The notes under the pieces are model-generated. The model was not told where the DNA came from and searched no databases. It was given only the letters and a program-made list of their open reading frames with translations. Below, piece by piece: positions 16,407 to 24,770 of a stretch of 64,000 bases of DNA. The DNA is from Verrucomicrobiales bacterium. GTDB taxonomy: Bacteria; Verrucomicrobiota; Verrucomicrobiia; Limisphaerales; J093. Location: positions 186,001-250,000 of the forward strand of contig JACKPV010000023.1 in NCBI GenBank assembly GCA_024233305.1, read 5' to 3'. Position 1 is the stretch's first letter; the number at the start of each line of letters is the position of its first letter. Made by a program: the position numbers and the translations under genes.

Positions 16407-17765
16407 ATGGCACGCGCTTCGCTCCGGTTGGCCGCTCTGTTCATCGCCCGGCTGGTGGCGGCGTTCCCGCCCGTCATGGCGGGGGAGCCGGTGGCGGCGG
16501 CCGATCCGTCCCCCCAGGACTTTGCCATTGTGGTCACTGGCGGGGAACTCCTCCGCGGTCTGTACCCCGACGGTCACACGGCATTTCTGACCCGCCTGCT
16601 GCGCCCGCTGGGGCTGCAATGCGTCGGTTCGATCTGCGTGGACGACCGGGATGCCGACCTCCGGGCCGCGCTGGCCTTCGCCAGCGAGCGGGCGGGTTTG
16701 GTGATCGTGACCGGCGGATTGGGGCCCACCGATGACGATATCACCCGGCAGACGCTCGCGTCCGTCACCGGCGTCCCGCTGCGGGAATCCCCCGAGTTGC
16801 TCGACGAAATGGCGCGTCGGTTCGGTGGGGAGAGTGGCCAACTGGCCGGGAATCTCCGTCGGCAGACCCTGGTCCCCGAGAGTGGTCGCTGGTTGAAGAA
16901 CATCCACGGCACCGCCGCCGGATTGGTCTTCGACCTTGGCGACCGGGTGGTCGTGGCATTGCCCGGTCCTCCCCGGGAGTTACAGCCGATGGCACGCACG
17001 GAACTCGTGCCGTTCTTGCAGGGGCGGTTCGGACTGCGGACCTTTGGTTGCAGCGTGACGCTGCGGTTCGTGGGGGTCGGGGAGTCCCGGATCGACCAAA
17101 CGCTGCACAGCGAAATCGCGCTTCCCGAGGGGCTGGCGATTTCCTCGATTTTCGAAGGCGGGCGGGTGGATGTGACTTATTCCCTGCCCGGGCATGCCGA
17201 GGCCGACCGGGCAAACTTGGCGGGATTGGTGGAGGCGATCCGGGCACGACTCGGCAAGCACATCTACGCGACTGGCGAGGATTCGTTGGAAGCCGTGGTT
17301 CTGGAACGGGTGCGCCGGGCGGGAGGTGGTCTGCTGCTGGCCGAATGCGGGACGGGAGGAATCCTGGCGGAGGAACTGCTCGGCGAGCCCGTGGCCATCC
17401 AGGCCTTGTCGGGCGCCTGCATTGCGCCGGATCTCACGGCGTTGCGGCGATTGCTGGGATTGACGGATCCTGCCCCGAACACGGATGCCACGGGTGAGGC
17501 CGCGGTGCGCGAATTGTGCGTCGCCGCGCTGCGCAGCCGCGGCGCCGGTCTGGTCTGTGTGAGCGGTGAAGCTGGCGAGACTTCGGGTGGGCTTGGCGTG
17601 TGGTGTGCGCTGGGGACCGACGGTCGTGTGTTGAGCACCCGGCGTTTTCCCTCCGGCGGCCGCGGTTCCGGGGCTCGGGCGAGCCTGGCGTCGTCGGTTT
17701 TGGATTGGCTGCGGACCAGCTTGCCGGAAGCAGGCGCGTCGCCCGGCGAGGGTTCAGAGGGGTAG
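16407..17765 (+). CDS. CinA-like protein with an N-terminal export signal
   Basis: A 452-residue protein. Residues about 37-205 are a MoaB/MogA-like (MoCF) domain with VVTGGELLRG and the signature GGLGPTDDD at 103-111. A middle linker and a C-terminal PncC/CinA-like domain (about 315-445) follow. In typical CinA the two domains bind or cleave ADP-ribose pyrophosphate and deamidate NMN in the cytoplasm. Here the first 25 residues (LRLAALFIARLVAAFPPVMAG) look like a signal peptide. In the PncC part the expected ESCTGG reads AECGTGG, and no GSS catalytic serine motif follows. Both features are odd for the family. The start at 16407 is supported by the promoter 6 bases upstream. An ABC exporter follows 23 bases downstream. 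Confidence 0.75.
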   Translation: MARASLRLAALFIARLVAAFPPVMAGEPVAAADPSPQDFAIVVTGGELLRGLYPDGHTAFLTRLLRPLGLQCVGSICVDDRDADLRAALAFASERAGLVIVTGGLGPTDDDITRQTLASVTGVPLRESPELLDEMARRFGGESGQLAGNLRRQTLVPESGRWLKNIHGTAAGLVFDLGDRVVVALPGPPRELQPMARTELVPFLQGRFGLRTFGCSVTLRFVGVGESRIDQTLHSEIALPEGLAISSIFEGGRVDVTYSLPGHAEADRANLAGLVEAIRARLGKHIYATGEDSLEAVVLERVRRAGGGLLLAECGTGGILAEELLGEPVAIQALSGACIAPDLTALRRLLGLTDPAPNTDATGEAAVRELCVAALRSRGAGLVCVSGEAGETSGGLGVWCALGTDGRVLSTRRFPSGGRGSGARASLASSVLDWLRTSLPEAGASPGEGSEG

Positions 17766-17788
17766 CCGCCGTTCAAGCGATTTCAAGC

Positions 17789-18526
17789 ATGGTGCGGATC
17801 ACCGATCTGACCAAGAAGTACGGCGACTTCGTTGCCGTGGATGGTCTGTCGTTTGCGGTCGGGCCGGGGGAGGTGATGGGGTTGGTGGGGCCGAACGGGG
17901 CCGGCAAGACCACGACTCTCCGTTGCCTGTCCGGCATCATTCCGCCGGACGCGGGCGCGATCCTGATTGACGGGCACGATCTGCGCGAGCAGCCCATCGC
18001 CGCGAAGCGGCGACTGGCGTATTTCTCGGACGAACCCCGGCTGTTCGACTATCTGACGGTCCGCCAGCACCTGGAGTTTGTGGCCCGCATTTATGCCGTC
18101 CCCGACGCTGCCGAACAGGCGCCCCGGCTGCTCGAGGAACTCGAGATCGCCGACAAGGCGGACAAGCTGCCGGCGGAACTTTCCCGGGGCATGAAGCAAA
18201 AGCTGGGGATCGCCTGCGGGCTGCTGCACCGGCCGGCGGCCCTGCTGTTCGATGAGCCGCTGACCGGGCTTGATCCCCGCGGCATCCGTCAGATGAAGGA
18301 CACCATTCTGCGAACCGCGCGGAACGGCGCCGGCATCGTGGTGAGTTCGCACCTCCTGCATCTGGTCGAGGAACTGTGTTCGCACCTGCTGATTCTGGCC
18401 CGCGGGCGCATGGTGTTCCACGGGACAATGGCGCAGGTGCGGGAGCGCTTCGCCGAGACGGCGGCGGGGGCCAGCCTCGAGGACGTGTTCTTTCGGGCGA
18501 CCGACGCAACCGGAGACGCGGGATGA
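17789..18526 (+). CDS. ABC transporter ATP-binding protein
   Basis: A 245-residue ATPase of the ABC-2 exporter class. It contains Walker A GPNGAGKTT (about 36-44), a Q-loop region (FSDEPRLFDYLTV, here with Ser-Asp-Glu instead of the usual Q-N), the signature LSRGMKQKL in place of LSGGQ, Walker B ALLFDEPLTGLD and the switch histidine in VVSSHLL. It powers the membrane protein encoded immediately downstream, whose start overlaps its stop (ATGA). The ATG at 17789 was chosen because it begins the conserved domain. A longer in-frame reading overlaps the cinA-like gene and has no homology. The substrate is unknown. Confidence 0.9.
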   Translation: MVRITDLTKKYGDFVAVDGLSFAVGPGEVMGLVGPNGAGKTTTLRCLSGIIPPDAGAILIDGHDLREQPIAAKRRLAYFSDEPRLFDYLTVRQHLEFVARIYAVPDAAEQAPRLLEELEIADKADKLPAELSRGMKQKLGIACGLLHRPAALLFDEPLTGLDPRGIRQMKDTILRTARNGAGIVVSSHLLHLVEELCSHLLILARGRMVFHGTMAQVRERFAETAAGASLEDVFFRATDATGDAG

Positions 18527-20298
18527 GCCGGGCCTTCGCGTTCCTGGTCTGGCATTCGTGGGTCAACCGCCTGCGCCAGCAACTCGCCCGCCTGCGCCGC
18601 CCGCGGTATCTGTTGGGCGCCGTGATCGGGTTGGCCTATGTCTGGTTCTTCATGGTGCGGAACGGCTTTCGTGGCGCCGGTCCATCGAGCGCGTTCGCCG
18701 GAGCGGGAAATGGTGTGCCCGAGGAAGTCGGCGTGCTGGTGGAGGCCGGAGCGGCCCTGGTCCTCTCGGCGCTGGTTTATCTCACCTGGCTGTTGCCGTC
18801 ACGGCGGGCCTTCCTGGAAATGACCGAAGGGGAGGTGGCGTTCCTCGTGCCGGCCCCCATCCATCGTCGACGTCTGGTGCAATTCCGGCTTTTTCGATCC
18901 CAGTTCGGACTGCTGTTCACCGCCCTGATCATGGGGTTGGTGTTCGGGCGGGGAATCGGCTCGGCGCCGGCCGCTCTGCGGCTGCCCGCGTGGTGGTTGC
19001 TGATGACGGTTCTTGAACTGCACCGGCTGACGGCGGCGTTTGGTCGGACGTGGTTGATGGACCGGGGCGTGGGACCCTGGCGGCGGCGGCGCTGGTTGTT
19101 GCTGCTGCTGACGGCGTGGGTGGTGGCGGAAGTGATCTGGGTACGCGGAGAGCCCGGGCTGGGGGATGCCCTGCCGCGGGATCCGGCGGCGTGGAAGGTG
19201 TGGCTTGGCAGGCTGGTCGGTAGCGGGCCGCTTGGTTGGGCTTTGTGGCCGGGGCGAACGATGGCGCAGGCGTTTCTCGCGCCGGACACGATCGGGTTGC
19301 TCGCCGGCATGGGGGCCCTGCTGGCGGTCGGGGTCGGCTTGTATGTGGTGTTGATGCGCCTGGATGTGCCGTTCGAGGAGGCCACGCTGGAGTTTGCCCA
19401 ACGCCGATCCGACGCGTTGGCCGCCGTGCGCACCGGCAACTGGCATCTGGCGAACCCCAAAGGCAAGGCGCGGCGTCCGGCCTTCCGGCTCCGGTCCGTC
19501 GGGGCGCCCTGGGTGGCGCTATGGTGGAAGAACCTGATTGCCGTGAAGGCGGTGTTCGGTTCGCGCCTTTGGAAGATCCTGCTCGCAGTGTTTCTGGTCC
19601 AGGCGGTGATTCTGGTCGTCAGCGGGCCGGGCAAGGCGTTGGCGGCGGTGCTGGGGGTGCTGACCGGAATGCTGGCGCCGATGCTCGTGCTGATGGGGCC
19701 GCACCTGTTGCGGACCGATCTGCGGCAGGACCTGGTGATCGCTGATGTGCTCAAGGCGTATCCCTTGCGGGGATGGCAGGTGGTGCTCGGGGAGGTGCTG
19801 GCGCCGTGGAGCGTCCTCACGGTGGTCCAGTGGGCCCTAGTAGGGTTGTTTGCGCTGGCGATGTCGGTGGCCGGTCCGGAACTCGGGGAGAAGGCTCCGC
19901 TTCGGGCCGGAGGCATCTGGGCCGTGGCCGCCTCGGTGGCGTTGATATTGCCGGCTGTGAACTTGGTTTCGCTGCTGCTGCTCAATGCCGCGGCCCTGCT
20001 CTTCCCCGCCTGGCTTCGCTCCGGGCCCGGCGCGGGGCCGGGGATCGAGTCGATGGGGCAGGGAATTCTGCTGATGTTTGCGCACCTGTTTTCGCTGGCG
20101 TTGGCCATGCTGCTGCCGGCCGGCCTTGGCCTCGGCGCGTTCTTCCTCGCGCAGGTGGCCGGAGCCGGATGGCCCCTCGCCCTTTGCGGAGCGGCCGCTG
20201 TCGCCAGTGGACTCCTCCTGGCCGAAGCGGTCCCCGCCTTCCACGTGCTGGGCCGTCGGTTCGACTGCCTCGATGTCGTGGATGAGCGGCTTACCTGA
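18523..20298 (+). CDS. ABC transporter permease (large ABC exporter membrane subunit)
   Basis: A 591-residue polytopic membrane protein with about ten to twelve hydrophobic helices. A conserved early segment (MTEGEVAFLVPAPIHRRRLVQFRLFRSQ) is typical of the putative ABC exporter family that pairs with the ATPase just upstream. The start codon overlaps the ATPase stop by ATGA, so the two subunits are made together. The middle segment has basic loops (LANPKGKARRPAFRLRS), and the C-terminal half is almost entirely helical. The cargo cannot be told from the sequence. The 3' end overlaps the convergent glutaredoxin gene by 8 bases. Confidence 0.82.
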   Translation: MSRAFAFLVWHSWVNRLRQQLARLRRPRYLLGAVIGLAYVWFFMVRNGFRGAGPSSAFAGAGNGVPEEVGVLVEAGAALVLSALVYLTWLLPSRRAFLEMTEGEVAFLVPAPIHRRRLVQFRLFRSQFGLLFTALIMGLVFGRGIGSAPAALRLPAWWLLMTVLELHRLTAAFGRTWLMDRGVGPWRRRRWLLLLLTAWVVAEVIWVRGEPGLGDALPRDPAAWKVWLGRLVGSGPLGWALWPGRTMAQAFLAPDTIGLLAGMGALLAVGVGLYVVLMRLDVPFEEATLEFAQRRSDALAAVRTGNWHLANPKGKARRPAFRLRSVGAPWVALWWKNLIAVKAVFGSRLWKILLAVFLVQAVILVVSGPGKALAAVLGVLTGMLAPMLVLMGPHLLRTDLRQDLVIADVLKAYPLRGWQVVLGEVLAPWSVLTVVQWALVGLFALAMSVAGPELGEKAPLRAGGIWAVAASVALILPAVNLVSLLLLNAAALLFPAWLRSGPGAGPGIESMGQGILLMFAHLFSLALAMLLPAGLGLGAFFLAQVAGAGWPLALCGAAAVASGLLLAEAVPAFHVLGRRFDCLDVVDERLT

Positions 20299-20557
20299 CC
20301 GGGACCTCCGGGCTCGCCGGTGAGGCGAAGATCGACGAGAGCCGGTTGGTGTCGGCTCCGGTGAAGACGTCGCCGTCCACTTCGAGCACCGGATAGGGCG
20401 GGATGCAGCCCAGTGTGATATGCCGGGCCTTGCGGGGTTGGGCCAGGACGTTGACTTCGGAAAACCGCACGCCTTCGTGACTCAACCACAACCGCGCCGA
20501 CTCGCAGCGGTCACAACCGGGCAACACGTAAAGGACGACTCGTCGGTTCAAGGACAT
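20291..20557 (-). CDS. Glutaredoxin family protein
   Basis: An 88-residue thioredoxin-fold protein with the redox motif CDRC at residues 15-18 (VLYVLPGCDRC) and a cis-proline region (IPPYPVLEVDGD). Glutaredoxin-like proteins of this size reduce disulfides using thiols. The canonical TVP before the cis-Pro is IPP here, and the GG that normally contacts glutathione reads TGADTN. It may therefore be a NrdH-like or generic thiol-disulfide protein rather than a true glutaredoxin. It lies 22 bases downstream of tRNA-Ala on the same strand and may be co-transcribed with it. Confidence 0.7.
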   Translation of the reverse strand: MSLNRRVVLYVLPGCDRCESARLWLSHEGVRFSEVNVLAQPRKARHITLGCIPPYPVLEVDGDVFTGADTNRLSSIFASPASPEVPVR

Positions 20558-20579
20558 TCGTCACCTCCTGATTTTGGAC

Positions 20580-20655
20580 TGGTGGAGCCGAGGGGAGTCG
20601 AACCCCTGACCTTCTCATTGCGAACGAGACGCTCTGCCAACTGAGCTACGACCCC
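20580..20655 (-). tRNA. tRNA-Ala (anticodon CGC)
   Basis: Reading the minus strand, the 76 bases fold as a full cloverleaf: a 7-bp acceptor, a GCTC/GAGC D-stem, an anticodon stem TCTCG/TGAGA with loop TTCGCAA (anticodon CGC), a T-arm AGGGG/CCCCT with TTCGACT, and an encoded CCA end. The G3-T70 wobble pair in the acceptor, the alanine identity element, is present. It reads GCG codons, which suits this GC-rich genome. Confidence 0.95.
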
Positions 20656-20673
20656 ATTCCGTCGCCAAGGCCC

Positions 20674-20703
20674 ACGGTATCCGGGCAGGCGGCGGAAACG
20701 CAA
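20674..20703 (-). promoter_or_regulatory. Promoter of tRNA-Ala
   Basis: On the minus strand: TTGCGT (20703-20698), 18 bases, TACCGT (20679-20674), then 18 bases to the first base of the tRNA. Confidence 0.4.
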
Positions 20704-20928
20704 GCTCCGATTGGGGCTTCGATGGAAGCAAACCACGAGCAGGGCGAGGCGGGTCGCCGGGAGGGGGAAGACCGGTTTCCGCGTCGGGTTCCAAGCAGTC
20801 CGGCGGACAATGCCGCGCGCGGCGAAGCGAGACCGCTGCGCAGCTGCTGGGGCGGGGTTGGCGATGGGCCTGAATGATGCGGGACCGGGCCTGCTGCGGG
20901 CCGGGTGTTCGGTCGCTGGCGGCCACGC

Positions 20929-20957
20929 TTGCCCGGGGCCTGCGACGGCACTAGTCT
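20929..20957 (+). promoter_or_regulatory. Promoter of hisA, probably giving a leaderless mRNA
   Basis: TTGCCC (20929-20934), 17 bases, TAGTCT (20952-20957), then 6 bases to the ATG at 20964. No Shine-Dalgarno is present. Confidence 0.48.
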
Positions 20958-20963
20958 GGGGTC

Positions 20964-21737
20964 ATGTTCCGACCTTGCATTGACCTGCACGAAGGCCGGG
21001 TGAAGCAGATCGTGGGTGGCTCGCTCACCGACGACGCGCGCACCCTGCAGACTAATTTCGAGTCGGAACGTCCCGCCGAATGGTATGCGGCGCTCTATCA
21101 TTCGGATCAGTTGGTGGGCGGTCATGTGATCATGCTTGGGCCCGGCAACGAGGCGGCGGCCCGCGCCGCGCTCGCCGCCTATCCGGGAGGTCTGCAGATC
21201 GGGGGCGGCATCACGGCGGAAAACGCGCCGGCCTGGCTGGACGCCGGGGCCTCGCATGTCATCGTGACCTCCTGGGTCTTTCGGGAAGGACGCCTGGATC
21301 AGGAGCGACTGGATACCCTGGTGAAGGCGGTCGGACCGCAGCGCCTCGTGCTGGACCTCAGCTGTCGCCGTCGGGATGATCAATGGTGGGTGGTGACCGA
21401 CCGCTGGCAGAAGTTCACCAGCCTGGCCCTGGACCGCGACGTGCTGCGCCGGTTGGCCCGTCAGTGCGCCGAGTTCCTGGTGCACGCGGCTGATGTCGAG
21501 GGGCTTTGCCAGGGGATCGACCTCGGACTGGTGGCGTTGCTCGGGCGGGATTCCCCGATACCAACCACCTACGCTGGAGGGGCGCGTTCGTCCGCGGATC
21601 TGGAGACCGTCGCGACCGTGGGGGAAGGGCGGGTGGATCTGACGATCGGCTCGGCCCTCGATATCTTCGGCGGCACCGGGGTGCGTTACGACGATTGCGT
21701 GGCCTTCAACCGCCGGAGCGTGCGCCCGTCCCGCTGA
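20964..21737 (+). CDS. hisA: ProFAR isomerase HisA, eukaryote-type
   Basis: A 257-residue TIM barrel that isomerises ProFAR to PRFAR in histidine synthesis. The sequence follows the fungal/plant HIS6 type rather than ordinary bacterial HisA. The marks are CIDLHEGRVKQIVGGSL at the start, GGHVIMLGPGNE, LQIGGGI, VIVTSWVF, RLVLDLSCRR, EFLVHAADVEGLC, YAGGARS, and VDLTIGSALDIFGG at the end. The two half-barrel phosphate sites (GGGI and AGGA) and the general acid/base aspartates (CIDLH and VLDLS regions) are in place. hisG is present 8 kb downstream, but no other his genes are adjacent. The start is supported by the promoter 6 bases upstream. Confidence 0.88.
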   Translation: MFRPCIDLHEGRVKQIVGGSLTDDARTLQTNFESERPAEWYAALYHSDQLVGGHVIMLGPGNEAAARAALAAYPGGLQIGGGITAENAPAWLDAGASHVIVTSWVFREGRLDQERLDTLVKAVGPQRLVLDLSCRRRDDQWWVVTDRWQKFTSLALDRDVLRRLARQCAEFLVHAADVEGLCQGIDLGLVALLGRDSPIPTTYAGGARSSADLETVATVGEGRVDLTIGSALDIFGGTGVRYDDCVAFNRRSVRPSR

Positions 21738-21777
21738 GCCGTCCGGGTTCGGTCGGTGCGCATGCCCAATGCCCCCC

Positions 21778-21813
21778 CACGACTGCACGTCGGGGGCTGC
21801 GAGTCGTTGAACG
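21778..21813 (-). repeat. 36-base interspersed palindromic repeat, copy 2 (diverged)
   Basis: Reads CGACT-CACGTCGG-GGCT and ends GTTGAA. It matches the copy at 63963-63998 at about 24 of 36 positions in the same orientation. It lies between hisA and feoA. Confidence 0.45.
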
Positions 21814-21857
21814 GCCACCGCGGAGATGCGCTTCGCTTGGACGGTCGGAAATGCCGC

Positions 21858-21886
21858 TTGCCAGCCCGTCGTCCTTCTCCTAGTTT
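21858..21886 (+). promoter_or_regulatory. Promoter of the feo operon, near-leaderless
   Basis: TTGCCA (21858-21863), 17 bases, TAGTTT (21881-21886), then 8 bases to the ATG at 21895. No Fur-box-like palindrome was recognised over it. Confidence 0.45.
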
Positions 21887-21894
21887 GGCTCCGC

Positions 21895-22191
21895 ATGAAA
21901 CAAGATCGGGTGCCCAACAGCGCTTGTGAGCGGGCCGGCGGGATGCGTTCCTGCTGTCCGCTCAGCCAGGTGCGTTCCGGCACCTCGGTGCGCATCAAAC
22001 AGCTGTTGGCCGCTCCCGAGCTCTGCCAGCGGCTGCGTGAGCTGGGTTTCTGCGAGGAGAAGAAGGTTCGCTGCCTGCTTCAGAGTCGAAGTGTCGTTTG
22101 CGAAGTTTGCAACGTCCGCCTCGGTCTGTGCGCACGCCTGGCCGACAGCATCTGGGTGGAGCCGATTGCCGGTCGGCAGGAAGCTGCCTGA
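21895..22191 (+). CDS. Cysteine-rich FeoA-domain protein
   Basis: A 98-residue protein with the FeoA fold of an SH3-like ferrous-iron transport accessory (LSQVRSGTSVRIKQL, then LCQRLRELGFCEEKKVRCL, ending IWVEP). It differs from the second FeoA by nine cysteines (SAC, SCC, LCQ, FCE, RCL, VCE, VCN and LCA), including C-x2-C in VCEVC. Several could bind iron or another metal, or sense redox state. It is the first gene of a feoA-feoA-feoB operon and is followed 3 bases later by the second feoA. The ATG at 21895 is placed by the promoter and by domain alignment. Confidence 0.8.
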   Translation: MKQDRVPNSACERAGGMRSCCPLSQVRSGTSVRIKQLLAAPELCQRLRELGFCEEKKVRCLLQSRSVVCEVCNVRLGLCARLADSIWVEPIAGRQEAA

Positions 22192-22194
22192 GTC

Positions 22195-22437
22195 ATGGAG
22201 GCCGCAGCCCAGCCGCTGCTCCAACTGGCGCCCGGCCAGGCCGCAGTGGTTGCCGGGATCGAAGGCCCGGAGGAATCCCGTACCCGCCTGCTTGAGCTGG
22301 GCCTCGTTCCCGGCACGCCGGTTCAGCTGATCCGCTTCGCGCCCCTGGGCGATCCCGTCGAAATCAAGCTGCGGGGCTACAACCTCACGTTGCGCCGGCA
22401 CGAGGCGGAGACCGTCCGGGTGCAGCCCCACCGGTGA
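22195..22437 (+). CDS. feoA: FeoA, ferrous iron transport accessory protein
   Basis: An 80-residue standard FeoA: LLQLAPGQAAVVAGIEG, RTRLLELGLVPGTPVQLIRFAPLGDPVEIKLRGYNLTLRRHEAETVRV. It binds FeoB and supports Fe(II) uptake across the inner membrane. Its stop codon overlaps the feoB start (TGATG), so translation is coupled. Confidence 0.9.
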   Translation: MEAAAQPLLQLAPGQAAVVAGIEGPEESRTRLLELGLVPGTPVQLIRFAPLGDPVEIKLRGYNLTLRRHEAETVRVQPHR

Positions 22438-24695
22438 TGAGCCGCGGCTCGATGGAACCCGGGGGGAAGCCTGCCGCGCGCCGGTGGGTGGCCTTGACCG
22501 GCAATCCGAATTGCGGCAAGACCACGCTGTTCAACGCCCTCACCGGTCTGCGCGCCCGGGTCGGGAACTACTCCGGCGTCACCGTCGAGCGGAAGGAAGG
22601 CCGGCTCAAGGGGAGCCACGAGAATGGGCCCGTCACCGTGCTGGATCTTCCCGGCACCTACAGCCTCAGTCCGCAATCGCTGGATGAGGCCGTTGCCCGC
22701 GACGTGCTCCTGCATCGGCTCGAGGAAGTGCCCGCCCTGGACATGATCGTTGTGGTGGTGGATGCCTCGAACCTGCAGCGAAACCTCTACTACGCCACGC
22801 AGGTGATCGAACTCGGGCGTCCCACGGTCATCGCGCTCAACATGATGGATGTGGCGCGCGAAAACGGCCGGCTGATCGATCCGGAACGGCTGGCCCGGGC
22901 GTTGGGCGTGCCGGTGATCCCGATGGTGGCCAGCCGCGCCGAGGGCATCGACGAACTTCGGCGCCGGATTGTCGAGCGGACCGGGGTGTTGCCGAAAGGC
23001 CCGTCGGCGAGGTTCAGCGAACTGCCCGACGTGATCGCCCGCGAGGTGGAGGGATTGGCTGCCGCGCTGCTTCGGCCCGTCCCGTCCCGGCCGGTCGAGG
23101 CCTGGGCGGAAGCGCTTTTGCTGCTGGGCGATGAGCGCAACGTGGAACCGGCGTCGGACCGGTACGGGCCGGAGTTGGTGGCTGAAATCCACCGCGGTCG
23201 GGCGCGGCTCGACGCCTCGGGCCGGGACTGGCGCACGGCCTTGATCGAAGCGCGGTATCGTCAGGTGGCGGAGATCTGCGAGCGGTGCGAAACCGAGCTG
23301 GAAACGGACCGCGAGACCGTGAGCGACCGTCTGGACCGGGTGCTGACGCATCGCGTCTGGGGCTTGGTGTTGCTGGCGGTCGTGCTGGGCGTCATGTTCC
23401 AGAGCATCTTCACCCTGGCGGAACTGCCGATGACGCTGCTCGAGGAAGGGGTCGGCTGGCTGGGGAGCACGGTGGCGGGATGGCTGCCAGCGGGCGATTT
23501 GCGCAGTCTGCTGGTGGATGGTGTCATTGCCGGCGTGGGGGCCGTGGTCGTGTTCCTGCCCCAGATTTGCCTGTTGTTTCTGTTCATCGGGCTGCTGGAG
23601 GACACGGGGTATATGGCCCGCGCGGCGTTTCTGATGGACCGGTTGATGAGCAAGGTGGGGCTGCACGGCAAGAGTTTCATTCCCATGCTCAGCTCGTTCG
23701 CTTGCGCGGTGCCCGGCATCATGGCCACGCGCACCATCGAGAGCGCGAAGGACCGGTTGGTGACGATCCTCGTGGCGCCGCTCATGAGCTGCTCGGCGCG
23801 GCTTCCGGTCTATACGCTCCTTATCGCGGCCTGTATTCCCGACCGGGAGGTGTTCGGCCTCGTCGGGTTGCGGGGGGTGACCATGCTCGGCATGTATCTG
23901 CTCGGGATTCTGGTGGCGCTGGTGATGGCCTGGATCTTCAAGAAAACCCTGTTGCGTGGGCACACCCCATTGCTGATTCTCGAGCTGCCGCCCTACAAAC
24001 GCCCGCTTTTCCGGGTGGTTTTCCGCCACATGTGGGATCGCGCCAAGCTGTTCCTGCGCCGCGCCGGCACGGTGATCCTGGGGATCAACATCCTGCTCTG
24101 GTTCCTTGCCACCTACCCGCGGCAGGCCGCTCTCGAGGAGCGCTTCACGGCCGAGCGGGAGCGCATCAGCAGCCTGCAAAGCATGCCCGACACCGGGGAG
24201 CCGGTCAGCGGGGAAGCGCGCCGGGCGATGCTGGAACAGATCGAGCAGGAAGCGTCCGGCGAACGCCTGCGTCAGAGTTTTGCCGGGAAGACCGGTCGCC
24301 TCATCGAGCCGCTGATCGCCCCCCTCGGCTTCGACTGGAAGATCGGCATCGGCATTGTGACCTCCTTCGCCGCCCGCGAGGTCTTCGTGAGTACCATGTC
24401 GGTCGTCTACAATGTCGGCCAGGCAGGGGATCCCGATGCCGCCACCGGCAGTCTGGCGCGGGTGATGCAGGCCCAAACCCGGGCGGATGGTTCGCCGATG
24501 TACACCGCCTTGACCGGAGTGACCCTGATGGTGTTCTACGTCATCGCGCTGCAATGTGTCAGCACGATTGCCGTCGTTCGCCGGGAGACCAACTCGTGGG
24601 GTTGGGCGGTCTTCCAGTGGGCCTACATGGCCGCCCTGGCCTGGGTCCTGGCCTTCGTCACGTGGCAGGGAGGGCGACTGCTCGGGCTGGGTTGA
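22437..24695 (+). CDS. feoB: FeoB, ferrous iron transporter
   Basis: A 752-residue inner-membrane Fe(II) permease with an N-terminal GTPase domain. The G motifs are G1 GNPNCGKT (22-29), the G2 threonine in YSGVTVERKEG, G3 DLPGTYSL, and G4 NMMD. A GDI-like helical segment leads to the first membrane helix near residue 305. The two Gate motifs and CAVPGIMATR/CSARLPVYTL, with conserved cysteines in the permease core, are present. A final block of helices ends the protein. The ATG at 22437 overlaps the feoA stop. A GTG one codon earlier is a possible start. Confidence 0.95.
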   Translation: MSRGSMEPGGKPAARRWVALTGNPNCGKTTLFNALTGLRARVGNYSGVTVERKEGRLKGSHENGPVTVLDLPGTYSLSPQSLDEAVARDVLLHRLEEVPALDMIVVVVDASNLQRNLYYATQVIELGRPTVIALNMMDVARENGRLIDPERLARALGVPVIPMVASRAEGIDELRRRIVERTGVLPKGPSARFSELPDVIAREVEGLAAALLRPVPSRPVEAWAEALLLLGDERNVEPASDRYGPELVAEIHRGRARLDASGRDWRTALIEARYRQVAEICERCETELETDRETVSDRLDRVLTHRVWGLVLLAVVLGVMFQSIFTLAELPMTLLEEGVGWLGSTVAGWLPAGDLRSLLVDGVIAGVGAVVVFLPQICLLFLFIGLLEDTGYMARAAFLMDRLMSKVGLHGKSFIPMLSSFACAVPGIMATRTIESAKDRLVTILVAPLMSCSARLPVYTLLIAACIPDREVFGLVGLRGVTMLGMYLLGILVALVMAWIFKKTLLRGHTPLLILELPPYKRPLFRVVFRHMWDRAKLFLRRAGTVILGINILLWFLATYPRQAALEERFTAERERISSLQSMPDTGEPVSGEARRAMLEQIEQEASGERLRQSFAGKTGRLIEPLIAPLGFDWKIGIGIVTSFAAREVFVSTMSVVYNVGQAGDPDAATGSLARVMQAQTRADGSPMYTALTGVTLMVFYVIALQCVSTIAVVRRETNSWGWAVFQWAYMAALAWVLAFVTWQGGRLLGLG

Positions 24696-24770
24696 GCGCG
24701 CGCGGCTCCGGCGGGCGCGCCGCGGGCCTGCGGACTTGCGGCGTTGGCCGGTTTTGGGAAGGGTGGGGGC

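Larger units (their letters stand above)
20656..20963. other. Intergenic stretch between tRNA-Ala and hisA
   Basis: 308 bases. It holds the tRNA promoter candidate at its left end and the hisA promoter candidate at its right end. A 90-codon reading frame crossing it has no recognisable content and is not called. Confidence 0.4.

Noticed and set aside
20711..20983. A 90-codon frame between the tRNA and hisA
   Set aside because: No ribosome binding site and no homology recognised. It runs over the hisA promoter and start.
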